NCBI GenBank assembly: GCA_013036995.1
Contig: JAAOXG010000020.1
Coordinates: 124,001 to 188,000 of the forward strand
DNA length: 64,000 bases
Direction: 5' to 3'
DNA from: Lacrimispora defluvii
GTDB taxonomy: Bacteria; Bacillota; Clostridia; Lachnospirales; Lachnospiraceae
The translations under genes were made by a program, and so were the position numbers. The notes beneath the pieces were generated by a model. The model worked only from the letters and a program-made list of their open reading frames with translations. It had not been told where the DNA came from and searched no databases. Positions 33,448-42,096 of this stretch are shown piece after piece. How positions within the stretch are numbered: position 1 is the stretch's first letter; every line of letters begins with the position of its first letter.

Positions 33448-34839
33448 GTGGAGTACATTATTGGTATTATTTTATTAATTTCATTCTTTGGTTTGGCGTA
33501 TTACTGTATCAAAGGCCATAACCTGATGATCGGCTTCTTGCTGATTACTCTTCTTTGGACCATTCTTCCACTTGGAGGAACACTGTTTGTAAGCCAGTCA
33601 TTTCTTGCTTCCAATCCGATTCTGCAGTTTGGAAAAGACAATACTCTGATTGCTGCCTTAAATAAGATTTATCAGTCAGCACCAGAAGGCTGGGGAACAA
33701 CTCTGGTAAACGTATGCTGGGGTGCCTGGTTTGGCCGTGTACTTATGGATACCGGAATTGCTTCAACCCTGATCCGCAAAACTGTTGAGTTAGGCGGAGA
33801 CAAGCCATTTGTAACAGTAGCACTTTTAAATGTAGTAACTGCTCTTATTTTTACTGCCATGACAGGTGCAGGCCCGGTAATTGCAATCGGTGTTATTGTA
33901 CTTCCCATTCTTATGTCTCTGGGAATTCCAAAATCTGTGGCTCTGTTTACATTCATGGGATCCGTTGCAGCAGGTATTTATATCAATCCGGTTAACTTCA
34001 CACAGTATCGTGCGTTTTTCTTAAAACCCGACCAGATGCCTGAATTCACACTGGGCTGGTATGCTGCACACTGGGGCTACGCTGCTCTTATTATCATGCT
34101 GGTTATTACAACTGTTCTGGCTGCCTTCTATTTAAAGCGTGCAAAAACAGTTCATGCATGGGCTGCTCAGACAAGAGGCGCTGCTTCCGAGCAGAAAAAT
34201 GCACCATTTTATACCTTAATTCTTCCGGTAGTTCCGGTTGTATTAAAAATCTGGCTGGACTTCTCCGTAATCGGAGGTTTCGTAATTGCTGGTTTCCTTG
34301 CACTTTTCCTTTGCGGAAGAATGAAAGGTAGCTTCAAAGAGAACTGTCAGCTTGTAAACAAGCTTTATTATGACGGTGTGGTAGATACCGCTCCGCTGGT
34401 AGGATTCCTTCTTACTCTTCCTATGTTTAACTCAGTTGCAGCTCTTGCTTCTCCTTACTTCAAGGTGATTCTTGGTAATGTTATGCCAAGAAGCGAGATC
34501 GTTGTTTGTATTGTATTTGCAGTACTTCTTTGCATGGGTCTGTTCCGTGGACCGATGACCTTAGTAGGCTGCGGCGCAGCAACACTTGGTGTGCTTTCCA
34601 ATGTTGCATCTTTCTCAGTTCCATTCCTCTATGCGGTATTTGCAATTCCGACTATTACCGTTAATATCGGAAGCTGTATTACTCAGTCATGGGTTGCATG
34701 GGGACTTGCTTATTCGAAGGTTGAATCACGAGACTTCTTAAAGCTTTCCATACCCAATGCATATTTTGCCGGAGTGCTGCAGTATGTAGCTACATTCATT
34801 ATGTTAGGTGGACTTGGCGCTGCATGGTTCCTGTCTTAA
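33448..34839 (+). CDS. IT-superfamily permease (GntP/citrate-type)
   Basis: The 463-residue protein has about 12 TM segments. The central GAGPVIAIGVIVLPILMSLGIPKSVALFTFMG motif, the symmetrical halves and the C-terminal NIGSCITQSWVAWGLAYSK resemble ion-coupled carriers for sugar acids and carboxylates. It starts at GTG with ATAGGAGG 7 bases upstream. It probably imports the acid used by the following genes. The substrate is unknown. Confidence 0.8.
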   Translation: MEYIIGIILLISFFGLAYYCIKGHNLMIGFLLITLLWTILPLGGTLFVSQSFLASNPILQFGKDNTLIAALNKIYQSAPEGWGTTLVNVCWGAWFGRVLMDTGIASTLIRKTVELGGDKPFVTVALLNVVTALIFTAMTGAGPVIAIGVIVLPILMSLGIPKSVALFTFMGSVAAGIYINPVNFTQYRAFFLKPDQMPEFTLGWYAAHWGYAALIIMLVITTVLAAFYLKRAKTVHAWAAQTRGAASEQKNAPFYTLILPVVPVVLKIWLDFSVIGGFVIAGFLALFLCGRMKGSFKENCQLVNKLYYDGVVDTAPLVGFLLTLPMFNSVAALASPYFKVILGNVMPRSEIVVCIVFAVLLCMGLFRGPMTLVGCGAATLGVLSNVASFSVPFLYAVFAIPTITVNIGSCITQSWVAWGLAYSKVESRDFLKLSIPNAYFAGVLQYVATFIMLGGLGAAWFLS

Positions 34840-34891
34840 TAACAGTCTCGGACAAGGAGACAAACTCTCAAAACCCCAAAAGATAACCCCT

Positions 34892-34926
34892 GTCCGGGCG
34901 CGCCCCCTGCGTACCCGGACGCTTTT
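34892..34926 (+). other. GC-rich hairpin after the permease gene
   Basis: GTCCGGG (34892-34898) pairs with CCCGGAC (34914-34920), followed by GCTTTT. The loop contains GGCGCGCC-like sequence, strikingly GC-rich against its surroundings. It is a weak terminator or a processing hairpin. Confidence 0.5.
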
Positions 34927-35007
34927 CAACAATTGTAATTGAGGAGCAGTACATGAAAATTTTGTTAGTAAAATTTGACTTATCTATCTGGAAAGGAATG
35001 GAATACA

Positions 35008-37146
35008 ATGGCAGAGCGTGAACACAGAGCAGTCCGAATGGGCATTGACGTAGGCGGAACTTATACCAAATGCGTAGCCATGGACAATGAAACCCATGAA
35101 ATTATTGGGAAAAATGAAGTGAAGACCACACATGATGATAAAGATGGCGTTGCTGCCGGTGTTGTACAGAGCTTTAGAAACTGTATGCGGGAGAGTAATA
35201 TTTCACCGGAAGATGTAGTTTTCGTAGCCCATTCAACCACTCAGGCGACCAATGCTTTTATTGAAGGCGACGTTGCTTCTGTCGGTGTGGTAGGCGTTGC
35301 CGGAGGCGGTTTGGAAGGATTTCTGGCAAAACGTCAGCTGGCGCTGAAGGATATTGTGCTGGATGAAAAAGTAGGACGTATGATCAAGGTTTACAATACG
35401 TTTATAAAGAAAAAAATGCTGACTGAGGATGTCATTAATCAGAATATCAGCGAACTCCTGGACCAGGGAGCCAAGGTAGTAGTGGCTTCTATGGCATTTG
35501 GTGTAGACAGCATGGATGAGGAGCTTCGCATCCACGACTGTGCAAAGAAGAAAAATGTGCCGGTAACTATGGCTTCTGATATTACAAAATTGTATGGTCT
35601 GACCCGCCGTACCCGTACGGCTGCAATTAATGCATCCATACTTCCAAAGATGATGTCTACTGCAAATGCCACAGAAAGTTCAGTTCGTGCGGCAGGGATT
35701 ACAGTTCCGTTAATGATCATGAGAGGTGACGGCGGTGTTATGGAAATCAATGAGATGCGGAAGCGTCCCATTCTTACTGCTCTTTCCGGCCCGGCTGCTT
35801 CTGTTATGGGATCTTTAATGTATCTTCGTGCTTCCAATGCCATCTACTTCGAAGTAGGAGGAACCACTACCAATATCGGTGTTATTAAGAACGGAAGGCC
35901 TGGTGTGGATTATGCGAAAATCGGTGGTCATGATACCTACATTAACTCCCTGGATGTAAGAATCTTAGGCTGTGCAGGAGGATCCATGGTCCGTATCAGC
36001 GACAAGGCTGTTGTGGACGTAGGCCCGCGTTCCGCTCATATTGCAGGCTGCGAGTATGCATGCTTTTTACCGGAAGAAGAAATTGAAGATCCCCAGATTG
36101 AACTGGTAAGTCCAAAGCCGGGTGATCCTGCTGACTATGTAACTCTGCGTTTAAAAAACGGAAAGAAAATCTGTTTTACAAACACAGATGCAGCCAATGT
36201 TCTTGGGCTGATTGACGAGAAGTATTTTGCACACGGCAATGCGGCATCTGCCCGCAAGGCGATGAAGCCGGTGGCAGACAAACTTGGCATTACAGTGGAA
36301 GAACTTGCTACTCAGATTCTTGATAAGGATTACGAAAAGGTAAGTGCCTGTATCAACGCTCTGGCAGATAAATATAAGCTGGATCATGACAGCATGAGAC
36401 TGGTTGGCTGCGGAGGCGGAGCTGCTTCCTTAGTACCTTACTGTGCAGAGAAGATGGGACTTCAGTACAGCATTCCGGAGAATGCGGAAGTAATTTCCTC
36501 CATTGGTGTGGCTTTGTCCATGGTTCGTGATGTGGTAGAACGTGTTATTCCAAATCCAAGCCAGGAAGACATCAGGGATTTAAAGAAAGAAGCGGCAGAT
36601 CTTGCAGTTAGTTCCGGTGCTTCTCCAGATACAGTGGAAATCCACATTGAAATTGATAATCAGACCGGCAAGGTTACCGCCATTGCTACCGGTTCCACAG
36701 AGGTTAAGACAACCGATCTGTTAAAAGAATGTGATGAACCAGAAGCGCGTAAACTGGCAGAAGAGGATTTCGGTCCAAAAGTTACCGATATCAGACTGGC
36801 GGATAAGACCGATAAATTCTTTGTATACCAGGGCAGCAGAGAAGGAAAATCACCCCTTAGAATCGTTGATAAGAAAGGTTTTATCAAGGTACAGTGTTCC
36901 GATGGTGTTGTTGAGAAATGCCATATTAAGAATTATGAGGAAACTGTTGAAAAAATCTGGAATGAAAATGCAGTCTTTAAAACAGATACCGTACTGCGCC
37001 CAGACTTTTATGTCTGCGTAGGACCAAGAGTCAGTGATTACAGCGCAGTGGATCTGGAACAGGTTATGCTGTTAATGAGTCTGGATCTGGGTGATCGGGA
37101 GCCGGAAGAGGAAGTTCTGATTATCGCCTCTGTCAGAGAAAGTTAA
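35008..37146 (+). CDS. Hydantoinase/oxoprolinase-family protein (HyuA-like), no HyuB partner
   Basis: The 712-residue protein starts RMGIDVGGTYTKCVAMDN, an actin-like ATPase phosphate-binding loop. It continues with VAHSTTQATNAFIEGD, GPAASVMGSLMYL, EVGGTTTNIGV and GCAGGSMVRI, the usual HyuA/oxoprolinase blocks. Such enzymes use ATP to open cyclic amides such as hydantoins and 5-oxoproline. Normally a HyuB subunit follows; here a zincin-like gene does, 5 bases downstream. The frame opens at 34975, but the ATG at 35008 with AAGGAATGG is the better start. It is probably an ATP-dependent amidohydrolase of unknown substrate. Confidence 0.82.
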   Translation: MAEREHRAVRMGIDVGGTYTKCVAMDNETHEIIGKNEVKTTHDDKDGVAAGVVQSFRNCMRESNISPEDVVFVAHSTTQATNAFIEGDVASVGVVGVAGGGLEGFLAKRQLALKDIVLDEKVGRMIKVYNTFIKKKMLTEDVINQNISELLDQGAKVVVASMAFGVDSMDEELRIHDCAKKKNVPVTMASDITKLYGLTRRTRTAAINASILPKMMSTANATESSVRAAGITVPLMIMRGDGGVMEINEMRKRPILTALSGPAASVMGSLMYLRASNAIYFEVGGTTTNIGVIKNGRPGVDYAKIGGHDTYINSLDVRILGCAGGSMVRISDKAVVDVGPRSAHIAGCEYACFLPEEEIEDPQIELVSPKPGDPADYVTLRLKNGKKICFTNTDAANVLGLIDEKYFAHGNAASARKAMKPVADKLGITVEELATQILDKDYEKVSACINALADKYKLDHDSMRLVGCGGGAASLVPYCAEKMGLQYSIPENAEVISSIGVALSMVRDVVERVIPNPSQEDIRDLKKEAADLAVSSGASPDTVEIHIEIDNQTGKVTAIATGSTEVKTTDLLKECDEPEARKLAEEDFGPKVTDIRLADKTDKFFVYQGSREGKSPLRIVDKKGFIKVQCSDGVVEKCHIKNYEETVEKIWNENAVFKTDTVLRPDFYVCVGPRVSDYSAVDLEQVMLLMSLDLGDREPEEEVLIIASVRES

Positions 37147-37151
37147 AAATT

Positions 37152-37946
37152 ATGACAAAAGAAGAATTCAGGGAAGCCTTAAAACCCATTGGGGCGGGGC
37201 TTTTAGGCAGACCAAGCCAGCAAAGATATGAACGCCCCCATTTTCCAATCCGCCCTATTGGAGACATGCTTTCTGATCTTGCAGAAATTGAACCCTGGGA
37301 ATGGTATGGCTATGCATTTTCCAGAGAGCCCCTCAATGGAAAATTTAATGATGACCAGCGCAGGGAATGGATGGAAAAGAGCCTTGCATGCGGAAAAGAG
37401 TATGCTGGTATAGTATGCAGAGAATATGGAACCCAGGATCCCAGGGAGCTGGCAAAAGCCATGGGAATGAACGTCTCTTATCCGGAATTTCCGGAAAAGA
37501 CGGATCGTGTGCTGTTTGCAGAATTTCGGGTACCCGATAAGATCTGTATTTATATGGATGCAGTCAACAAGGCGGCCAGACTGTTTTTGAAACCGGAGGT
37601 AACTCAGGTTCTGACAGAAGGGCTTGATGTAAGCAGACTTTTATTGGCCCACGAACTCTTTCATTTTGTAGAAGAACGATATAAGCATGAAATTTTTACA
37701 AAGACGGAGAAGATAAGACTTTGGTCTTTGGGATTCATTCATAATGATTCCAATGTAATTGCTTTTAGTGAAATTGCAGCAATGGGATTTGCCCGGGAAA
37801 TTATGAAGATCGGATATTCTCCGTATCTCATGGATGTGTTTCTGGTTTACGGCTATTCTCCGGAAGAGGCAAGCGGATTGTATGAAGAGATGATGCAGGC
37901 CGCAAAGAGAGAACCCAGACCGGCCCCGCAGGAACCGTCAGAGTAG
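37152..37946 (+). CDS. Zincin-like protein with HExxH motif, family not identified
   Basis: The 264-residue cytoplasmic protein has no signal peptide or TM segment. Residues 167-171 are HELFH, and E207 (FSEIAAMGF) is a likely third metal ligand, giving a gluzincin-like HExxH...E arrangement. The N-terminal half (GRPSQQRYERPHFPIRPIG) is not recognisable. It follows the HyuA-like gene by 5 bases and precedes the YiaK homologue by 40, so it belongs to the same operon. It may be a peptidase or a metal-dependent amidase for the pathway. No function is known to me. Confidence 0.72.
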   Translation: MTKEEFREALKPIGAGLLGRPSQQRYERPHFPIRPIGDMLSDLAEIEPWEWYGYAFSREPLNGKFNDDQRREWMEKSLACGKEYAGIVCREYGTQDPRELAKAMGMNVSYPEFPEKTDRVLFAEFRVPDKICIYMDAVNKAARLFLKPEVTQVLTEGLDVSRLLLAHELFHFVEERYKHEIFTKTEKIRLWSLGFIHNDSNVIAFSEIAAMGFAREIMKIGYSPYLMDVFLVYGYSPEEASGLYEEMMQAAKREPRPAPQEPSE

Positions 37947-37986
37947 AAACGGCAGGAGAAAAAAAGGCAGGAGAAAAGGAGAAGAT

Positions 37987-39036
37987 ATGAGTATAAAAGT
38001 TCCTTATGAAAAAGTAAAAGAAACCGTAGAGAAAGCACTGCTGCAGGCAGGGCTTTCCAAAGAAAAGGCGGAAATCTGTGCAGAAGTTCATGCCCAGTCC
38101 AGTGCAGATGGTGTGGAAAGCCATGGTTTAAACCGTGTTCCCCGTTTTGTGGAGTATGTATTAGGCGGTCTGGTAGATCCGGAAGGTGAGCCGGAATTAA
38201 TCGGTGGCAAGGGTGCAGTAGAAAATTACGACGGACATCTGGGAATCGGCATAACCAATGCTCTTTTCTGTGCAGACCGCGCCATGGAGCTTGCCAAAGT
38301 TCACGGAATCGGCTGCGTTGCATTAAAAAACACGACTCACTGGATGCGTGGCGGCACATATGCATGGAGAATGGCAGAAGCTGGATTTATGGGAATGAGC
38401 TGGATTAATACGGAAAGCTGTATGCCGCTTTGGGGAAGCGATGAACCGGGCGTAGGAAACAATCCTTTCTGTATTGCTATTCCAAGAGAAGACGGTCCCA
38501 TCGTACTTGACATGGCAATGAGCCAGTATGCTTACGGAAAACTTGGAGTTTACCGTCTGGCAGGCAAAAAGCTTCCTTTTCCAGGCGGATTTGATAAAGA
38601 AGGTAATTTAACCGATGATCCGGGAGCAATTGAGGAAAGCAAACGAATTCTTCCTACCGGTTACTGGAAGGGAAGTTCCATGGCCATTGCTCTGGATCTG
38701 GCGGCTGCTCTTATGGCTAACGGAAAAAGCGGTCTGAATCTGGATGAGGAAGGACGAGGAAGCTGTACCGGATGCTGTCAGATCTTCATTGCCTATGATC
38801 CTTATCTGTTCGGCACCAGGGAAGAAATTCAGGAAATGTTAAACAAGAGAGTAGCAGCTGCAGATGCCAGCCATCCGGAAAAAGAGGGAGGCAAAGTTAC
38901 CTGTCCAGGCGAGCGCACCATAGAAACAAGAAAGCAAAGTATGGAAAACGGAGTCAATGTGGATGAACTGATCTGGAATCAGATCGTTGCCATCTCTGAG
39001 GGAAACTTAGAAACAAAAGATATTGCAAGTAAATAA
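37987..39036 (+). CDS. LDH2/MDH2 oxidoreductase, YiaK (2,3-diketo-L-gulonate reductase)-like
   Basis: The 349-residue NAD(P)H-dependent enzyme belongs to the malate/L-sulfolactate dehydrogenase family. It matches E. coli YiaK closely: SHGLNRVPRFV, ALKNTTHWMRGGTYAWRMAE with the catalytic His, NPFCIAIPR, RLAGKKLPFPGGFDKEGNLT and RILPTGYWKGSSMAIALD. YiaK reduces 2,3-diketo-L-gulonate. Here the reaction may be on that acid or a similar keto acid. AGGAGAAG precedes the ATG. A YiaL homologue follows directly, as in the E. coli yia operon. Confidence 0.88.
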   Translation: MSIKVPYEKVKETVEKALLQAGLSKEKAEICAEVHAQSSADGVESHGLNRVPRFVEYVLGGLVDPEGEPELIGGKGAVENYDGHLGIGITNALFCADRAMELAKVHGIGCVALKNTTHWMRGGTYAWRMAEAGFMGMSWINTESCMPLWGSDEPGVGNNPFCIAIPREDGPIVLDMAMSQYAYGKLGVYRLAGKKLPFPGGFDKEGNLTDDPGAIEESKRILPTGYWKGSSMAIALDLAAALMANGKSGLNLDEEGRGSCTGCCQIFIAYDPYLFGTREEIQEMLNKRVAAADASHPEKEGGKVTCPGERTIETRKQSMENGVNVDELIWNQIVAISEGNLETKDIASK

Positions 39037-39071
39037 AACACAGCCCTGTTAAGAGGAAAGAGGAGAAGATT

Positions 39072-39524
39072 ATGCTGTTTTCTAATATCACAGTAGCAGA
39101 GAAATATAATTATCTGGAAGAAAAATTTACAAAGGCCTATGAATGGCTGAGATCAACGGACATCGCATCCCTTCAGCCGGGGAGCTATCCAATTGCTGGC
39201 GACCAGGTTGTGGCAAATGTTCAGGAGTACATCACAATTTCTCCAGATGAGGCTTCATTTGAAACTCATGAAAAGTTCTTCGATATCCAGTACGTAGTTT
39301 CCGGAAGGGAGCAGTTTGGTGTGTGCAAACGGGAAGGACTTACGGTTAAAGAACGCCGGGAGGAGAACGACTTAATCTTTTATGAAGAGCCGGGACTAAG
39401 CGGCAGTGTACTTCTGGAAGAGGGAGATTTAATCATCGTTGCACCTGAGGATGCTCATAAGCCCCGCTGCGTGGCAGGAGTTCCCTGCCAGGTCAAAAAA
39501 GTGGTAGTAAAGGTAGCTCTGTAG
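39072..39524 (+). CDS. YhcH/YjgK/YiaL-family protein
   Basis: The 150-residue cupin-like protein is of the EbgC/YiaL family, with the metal-site pattern FETHEKFFDIQYVVSG and PEDAHKPRC. The family is tied to sugar-acid and beta-galactoside metabolism; members may act as anomerases or sugar-binding enzymes, but the role is not settled. It lies 35 bases after the YiaK gene and is the last gene of the operon, 13 bases from the convergent GntR gene. A second member lies at 44900. Confidence 0.88.
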   Translation: MLFSNITVAEKYNYLEEKFTKAYEWLRSTDIASLQPGSYPIAGDQVVANVQEYITISPDEASFETHEKFFDIQYVVSGREQFGVCKREGLTVKERREENDLIFYEEPGLSGSVLLEEGDLIIVAPEDAHKPRCVAGVPCQVKKVVVKVAL

Positions 39525-39537
39525 CAGCTGGCTTTTG

Positions 39538-40185
39538 TCAGATCAAATTCATGCCAAGAGGCATCATTAAATGAGCAATCAGAACCTGATAAGCCTGATC
39601 GGTATTTCCGTCCTTTAATTGCTGATAAAAATTTTCATGCTCCTCTAAGGTGGCCTGTGTCCGTCCTGTAACAGTAAGGGCATTGGCTGTAGTCAGATGG
39701 ATCATATAAAGGAGGCGCTGGAATAAATGATCAAATTCACTGTTCCTGGCGAAATGGACCAGAAGCATATGAAACTGATGGTCCTCCTCCGTAAATGAGG
39801 CTGGGAAGTTGTCTGAAGTCAGTGCGGCCTTTTGTCTCTTAAGAGACTCTTCCATATCTTTAAGAAGAGTTGTAAACCGTTCCTCACCTCTTAAAGAAGC
39901 AGCCAGATGAACGCAGAAACCTTCAATGGCACAGCGGACTTCGATGGATTCACGCATGGTTTCTTTATCCAGCCGGCGAATCTTAAATCCCCGGCTGGGA
40001 ATGATGGTGATGTAGCCGTCCTGGGAAAGGCACTGGAGAGCTTCCCGAAGGGGAGTCCGTGAAATTCCAAGTTCTTTTGCAAGTCTGGTCTCTGAATATA
40101 AAAGATCGGAGTCCAGTGATTTGGATAAAATCTGTTCTTTGATGGTATTATAAGCCTGTGACTGCAGGGAACCGCTATCGTACAT
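39538..40185 (-). CDS. GntR-family (FCD) regulator of the cyclase operon
   Basis: The 215-residue protein has a winged helix (QAYNTIKEQILSKSLDSD, ETRLAKELGISRTPLREALQCLSQDGYI) and an FCD domain with the metal-binding pattern ideally D/H-rich (EEDHQFHMLLVHFARN, EEHENFYQQL). It is divergent from the cyclase operon. Its likely operator, the palindrome GTATACCGGTATAC, lies inside that operon's promoter, so it is expected to repress until a pathway acid binds. Confidence 0.9.
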   Translation of the reverse strand: MYDSGSLQSQAYNTIKEQILSKSLDSDLLYSETRLAKELGISRTPLREALQCLSQDGYITIIPSRGFKIRRLDKETMRESIEVRCAIEGFCVHLAASLRGEERFTTLLKDMEESLKRQKAALTSDNFPASFTEEDHQFHMLLVHFARNSEFDHLFQRLLYMIHLTTANALTVTGRTQATLEEHENFYQQLKDGNTDQAYQVLIAHLMMPLGMNLI

Positions 40186-40252
40186 GAAAAACTCCTTTCA
40201 TGGGTTTTAGCCTATCATACCCTAGAAAATTTCACAAGTCAACAAAAAATGA

Positions 40253-40282
40253 TTGACCGGTATACCGGTATACAGGTATAAT
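40253..40282 (+). promoter_or_regulatory. Cyclase-operon promoter with a 14-bp perfect palindrome in the spacer
   Basis: TTGACC (40253-40258), 18 bases and TATAAT (40277-40282). GTATACCGGTATAC at 40260-40273 is a perfect palindrome filling the spacer, followed by another GGTATA half-site, so a bound GntR dimer would block polymerase. Confidence 0.82.
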
Positions 40283-40329
40283 AGTAGCAGTAAGAAAAAT
40301 AATATTTTATCTCGCAGGAGGAAAATCAA

Positions 40330-41019
40330 ATGAGCGTATCACAATTAGGAAATGGTTTAAGAGTAATCGATTTAACAAAGCAGCTGGATCCGGCTACCGA
40401 ATCAAGACGTTGCCATTTATTCCGTTTTAACACAGGCGGCCCAATTCCGGATTTCCATACCATCATGGATTTAACCAGCCATTTAGGAACCCATGTAGAA
40501 TGTCCGTATCATCACAATGATAACTGGACTGATGTTCAGGGCCTTCCAATCAGCACATTTATGGGACGTGCCATTTATGTAAGCATTACCCATATGGAGC
40601 CCAACGGAAAAATCAAGGCAGAAGATTTAGAGAAAGCCTGCGGTGACAGGATTAAAGAAGGCGATATCGTAATTCTGGATTCCCAGTATAAGCTGCCTCC
40701 ATTTACTCCAGCTTCCAACACAGAGGAAGATAAGAGACTTTTTATCTGCCGTGAAACAGCTGAGTGGCTGAAAGAGAAGAAAGTGAAATGTGTGGGATTC
40801 GGCGATGGTGTATCCATTGAAAGCAACAACACCGATGTTTCTGCATTCCATGATGTTTTAATGGAGGTTGATGTGGTGTTCTTAGAAGTGCTTAAGAATT
40901 TAGAGGAGCTGACAACCGACACCTTCTTCATGTCCTATACACCAATTCCGATCAAAGGTCTTGATTCCTGCCCGATTCGTGCTTATGCCATTGAGGGTAT
41001 AGCAGAGTTTTCCAGATAA
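40330..41019 (+). CDS. Cyclase-family metal-dependent hydrolase
   Basis: The 229-residue protein resembles the kynurenine formamidase/cyclase family. Its metal motif reads TSHLGTHVECPYHH (consensus HxGTHxDxPxHF), with Glu in place of the usual Asp. Members hydrolyse formyl-amides, cyclic amides or lactones. SD AGGAGG lies 8 bases before the ATG. It is first in the operon with a ketopantoate-reductase-like gene, an aldolase and an alcohol dehydrogenase. It could open a lactone or cyclic amide; no sign of tryptophan breakdown is seen. Confidence 0.85.
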   Translation: MSVSQLGNGLRVIDLTKQLDPATESRRCHLFRFNTGGPIPDFHTIMDLTSHLGTHVECPYHHNDNWTDVQGLPISTFMGRAIYVSITHMEPNGKIKAEDLEKACGDRIKEGDIVILDSQYKLPPFTPASNTEEDKRLFICRETAEWLKEKKVKCVGFGDGVSIESNNTDVSAFHDVLMEVDVVFLEVLKNLEELTTDTFFMSYTPIPIKGLDSCPIRAYAIEGIAEFSR

Positions 41020-41035
41020 CGGAAGGTGAATGGAT

Positions 41036-41950
41036 ATGAAAATTGCAGTAATCGGGGCTGGAGCCATGGGTTCCATCTATGGCGGTCATCTGTCCCAAAA
41101 GCATGAAGTTTATCTGATCGATACTTCCCCTGCCATAGTAGAACATATCCGGAAGGAAGGAATCAGACTTCAGGAGAATGGGGAAGAAAACATATACAAA
41201 CCCAATGCAGTTACTTCTGCAGAAGGTCTTCCGGTCATGGATCTGGTACTTCTTTTTGTGAAATCCCTGTACTCCAGGGATGCACTTGCATCAGGCAAGA
41301 ACCTGATCGGCAAAGATACCTATTTAATGACGCTGCAAAATGGCTCCGGTCATGAAGATATTCTGGAAGAATTTGCTCCCACGGATCACATTATTATTGG
41401 CACAACAGAAGACAACGGAGCAGTTCTGGGTCCTGGATTTATCAGGAGAGGCGGAACGGGAAATACCAATGTGGGAATGCTCACAGAAGACAGTCATGGA
41501 TTTCTTCCCAGGCTGAAAGAGGAATTTGAATGCTGCGGTTTTTCCGTGAAGATTCATTCCAATATTCAGCAGCTGATCTGGAACAAGCTGTTTACCAATG
41601 TTTCCTTAAGTGCAGTTACCGGTATTTTGCAGGTAGATATGGGATACATTGCTGCCAATGAACATGCCTGGAATATGACGGTGCGGCTGATCCGCGAAGC
41701 GGTGGCTGTGGCTCATGGTCTGGGTCTGGAAGCAGATGCAGAAGAAATTATAGAAAAAGTAAAAAAGACATCAGAAATGTCACCAAATGGATGTACCTCA
41801 ATTCGTGCTGATATACAGAATGGACGGAAAACTGAGGTGGATATGATCAGCGGTTCCGTTGTAAGAGCAGCTGGTAAATGCGGGATACCTGTTCCGACCC
41901 ACGAGTTTGTAGTGGAAATGGTACATGCTTTGGAAGGAAAAGAACGGTAA
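41036..41950 (+). CDS. Ketopantoate reductase (ApbA/PanE) family oxidoreductase
   Basis: The 304-residue NAD(P)-dependent enzyme starts MKIAVIGAGAMGSIYGGHL (Rossmann GAGAMG), contains LFVKSLYSRDAL and the family lysine in IWNKLFTNVSLSAVTG, and ends in an all-helical C-domain. An in-frame ATG lies at 41030, but the AAGGTG spacing fits 41036 better. PanE makes pantoate. In this catabolic operon it more likely reduces or oxidises another 2-keto/2-hydroxy acid. No other pantothenate gene is present. Confidence 0.85.
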   Translation: MKIAVIGAGAMGSIYGGHLSQKHEVYLIDTSPAIVEHIRKEGIRLQENGEENIYKPNAVTSAEGLPVMDLVLLFVKSLYSRDALASGKNLIGKDTYLMTLQNGSGHEDILEEFAPTDHIIIGTTEDNGAVLGPGFIRRGGTGNTNVGMLTEDSHGFLPRLKEEFECCGFSVKIHSNIQQLIWNKLFTNVSLSAVTGILQVDMGYIAANEHAWNMTVRLIREAVAVAHGLGLEADAEEIIEKVKKTSEMSPNGCTSIRADIQNGRKTEVDMISGSVVRAAGKCGIPVPTHEFVVEMVHALEGKER

Positions 41951-41968
41951 TTTTCTCAAGAGAAGGGA

Positions 41969-42024
41969 GGGTGTCCCAAAGAGTCAGTGTGAAAGTATCC
42001 TGCTATCTGCTTTTTGAGACACCC
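41969..42024 (+). other. Intercistronic hairpin
   Basis: GGGTGTC (41969-41975) pairs with GACACCC (42018-42024), extended by CAAA/TTTG, in the 146-base gap between the reductase and the aldolase genes. It has only a short T stretch, so it may attenuate or process the mRNA. Confidence 0.45.
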
Positions 42025-42096
42025 ATTTCTTATTTCGTTCCGGAATCAGACCGGCACAATATGGGGTTCATTTAAATGTCAGGGGGACATACTAAC

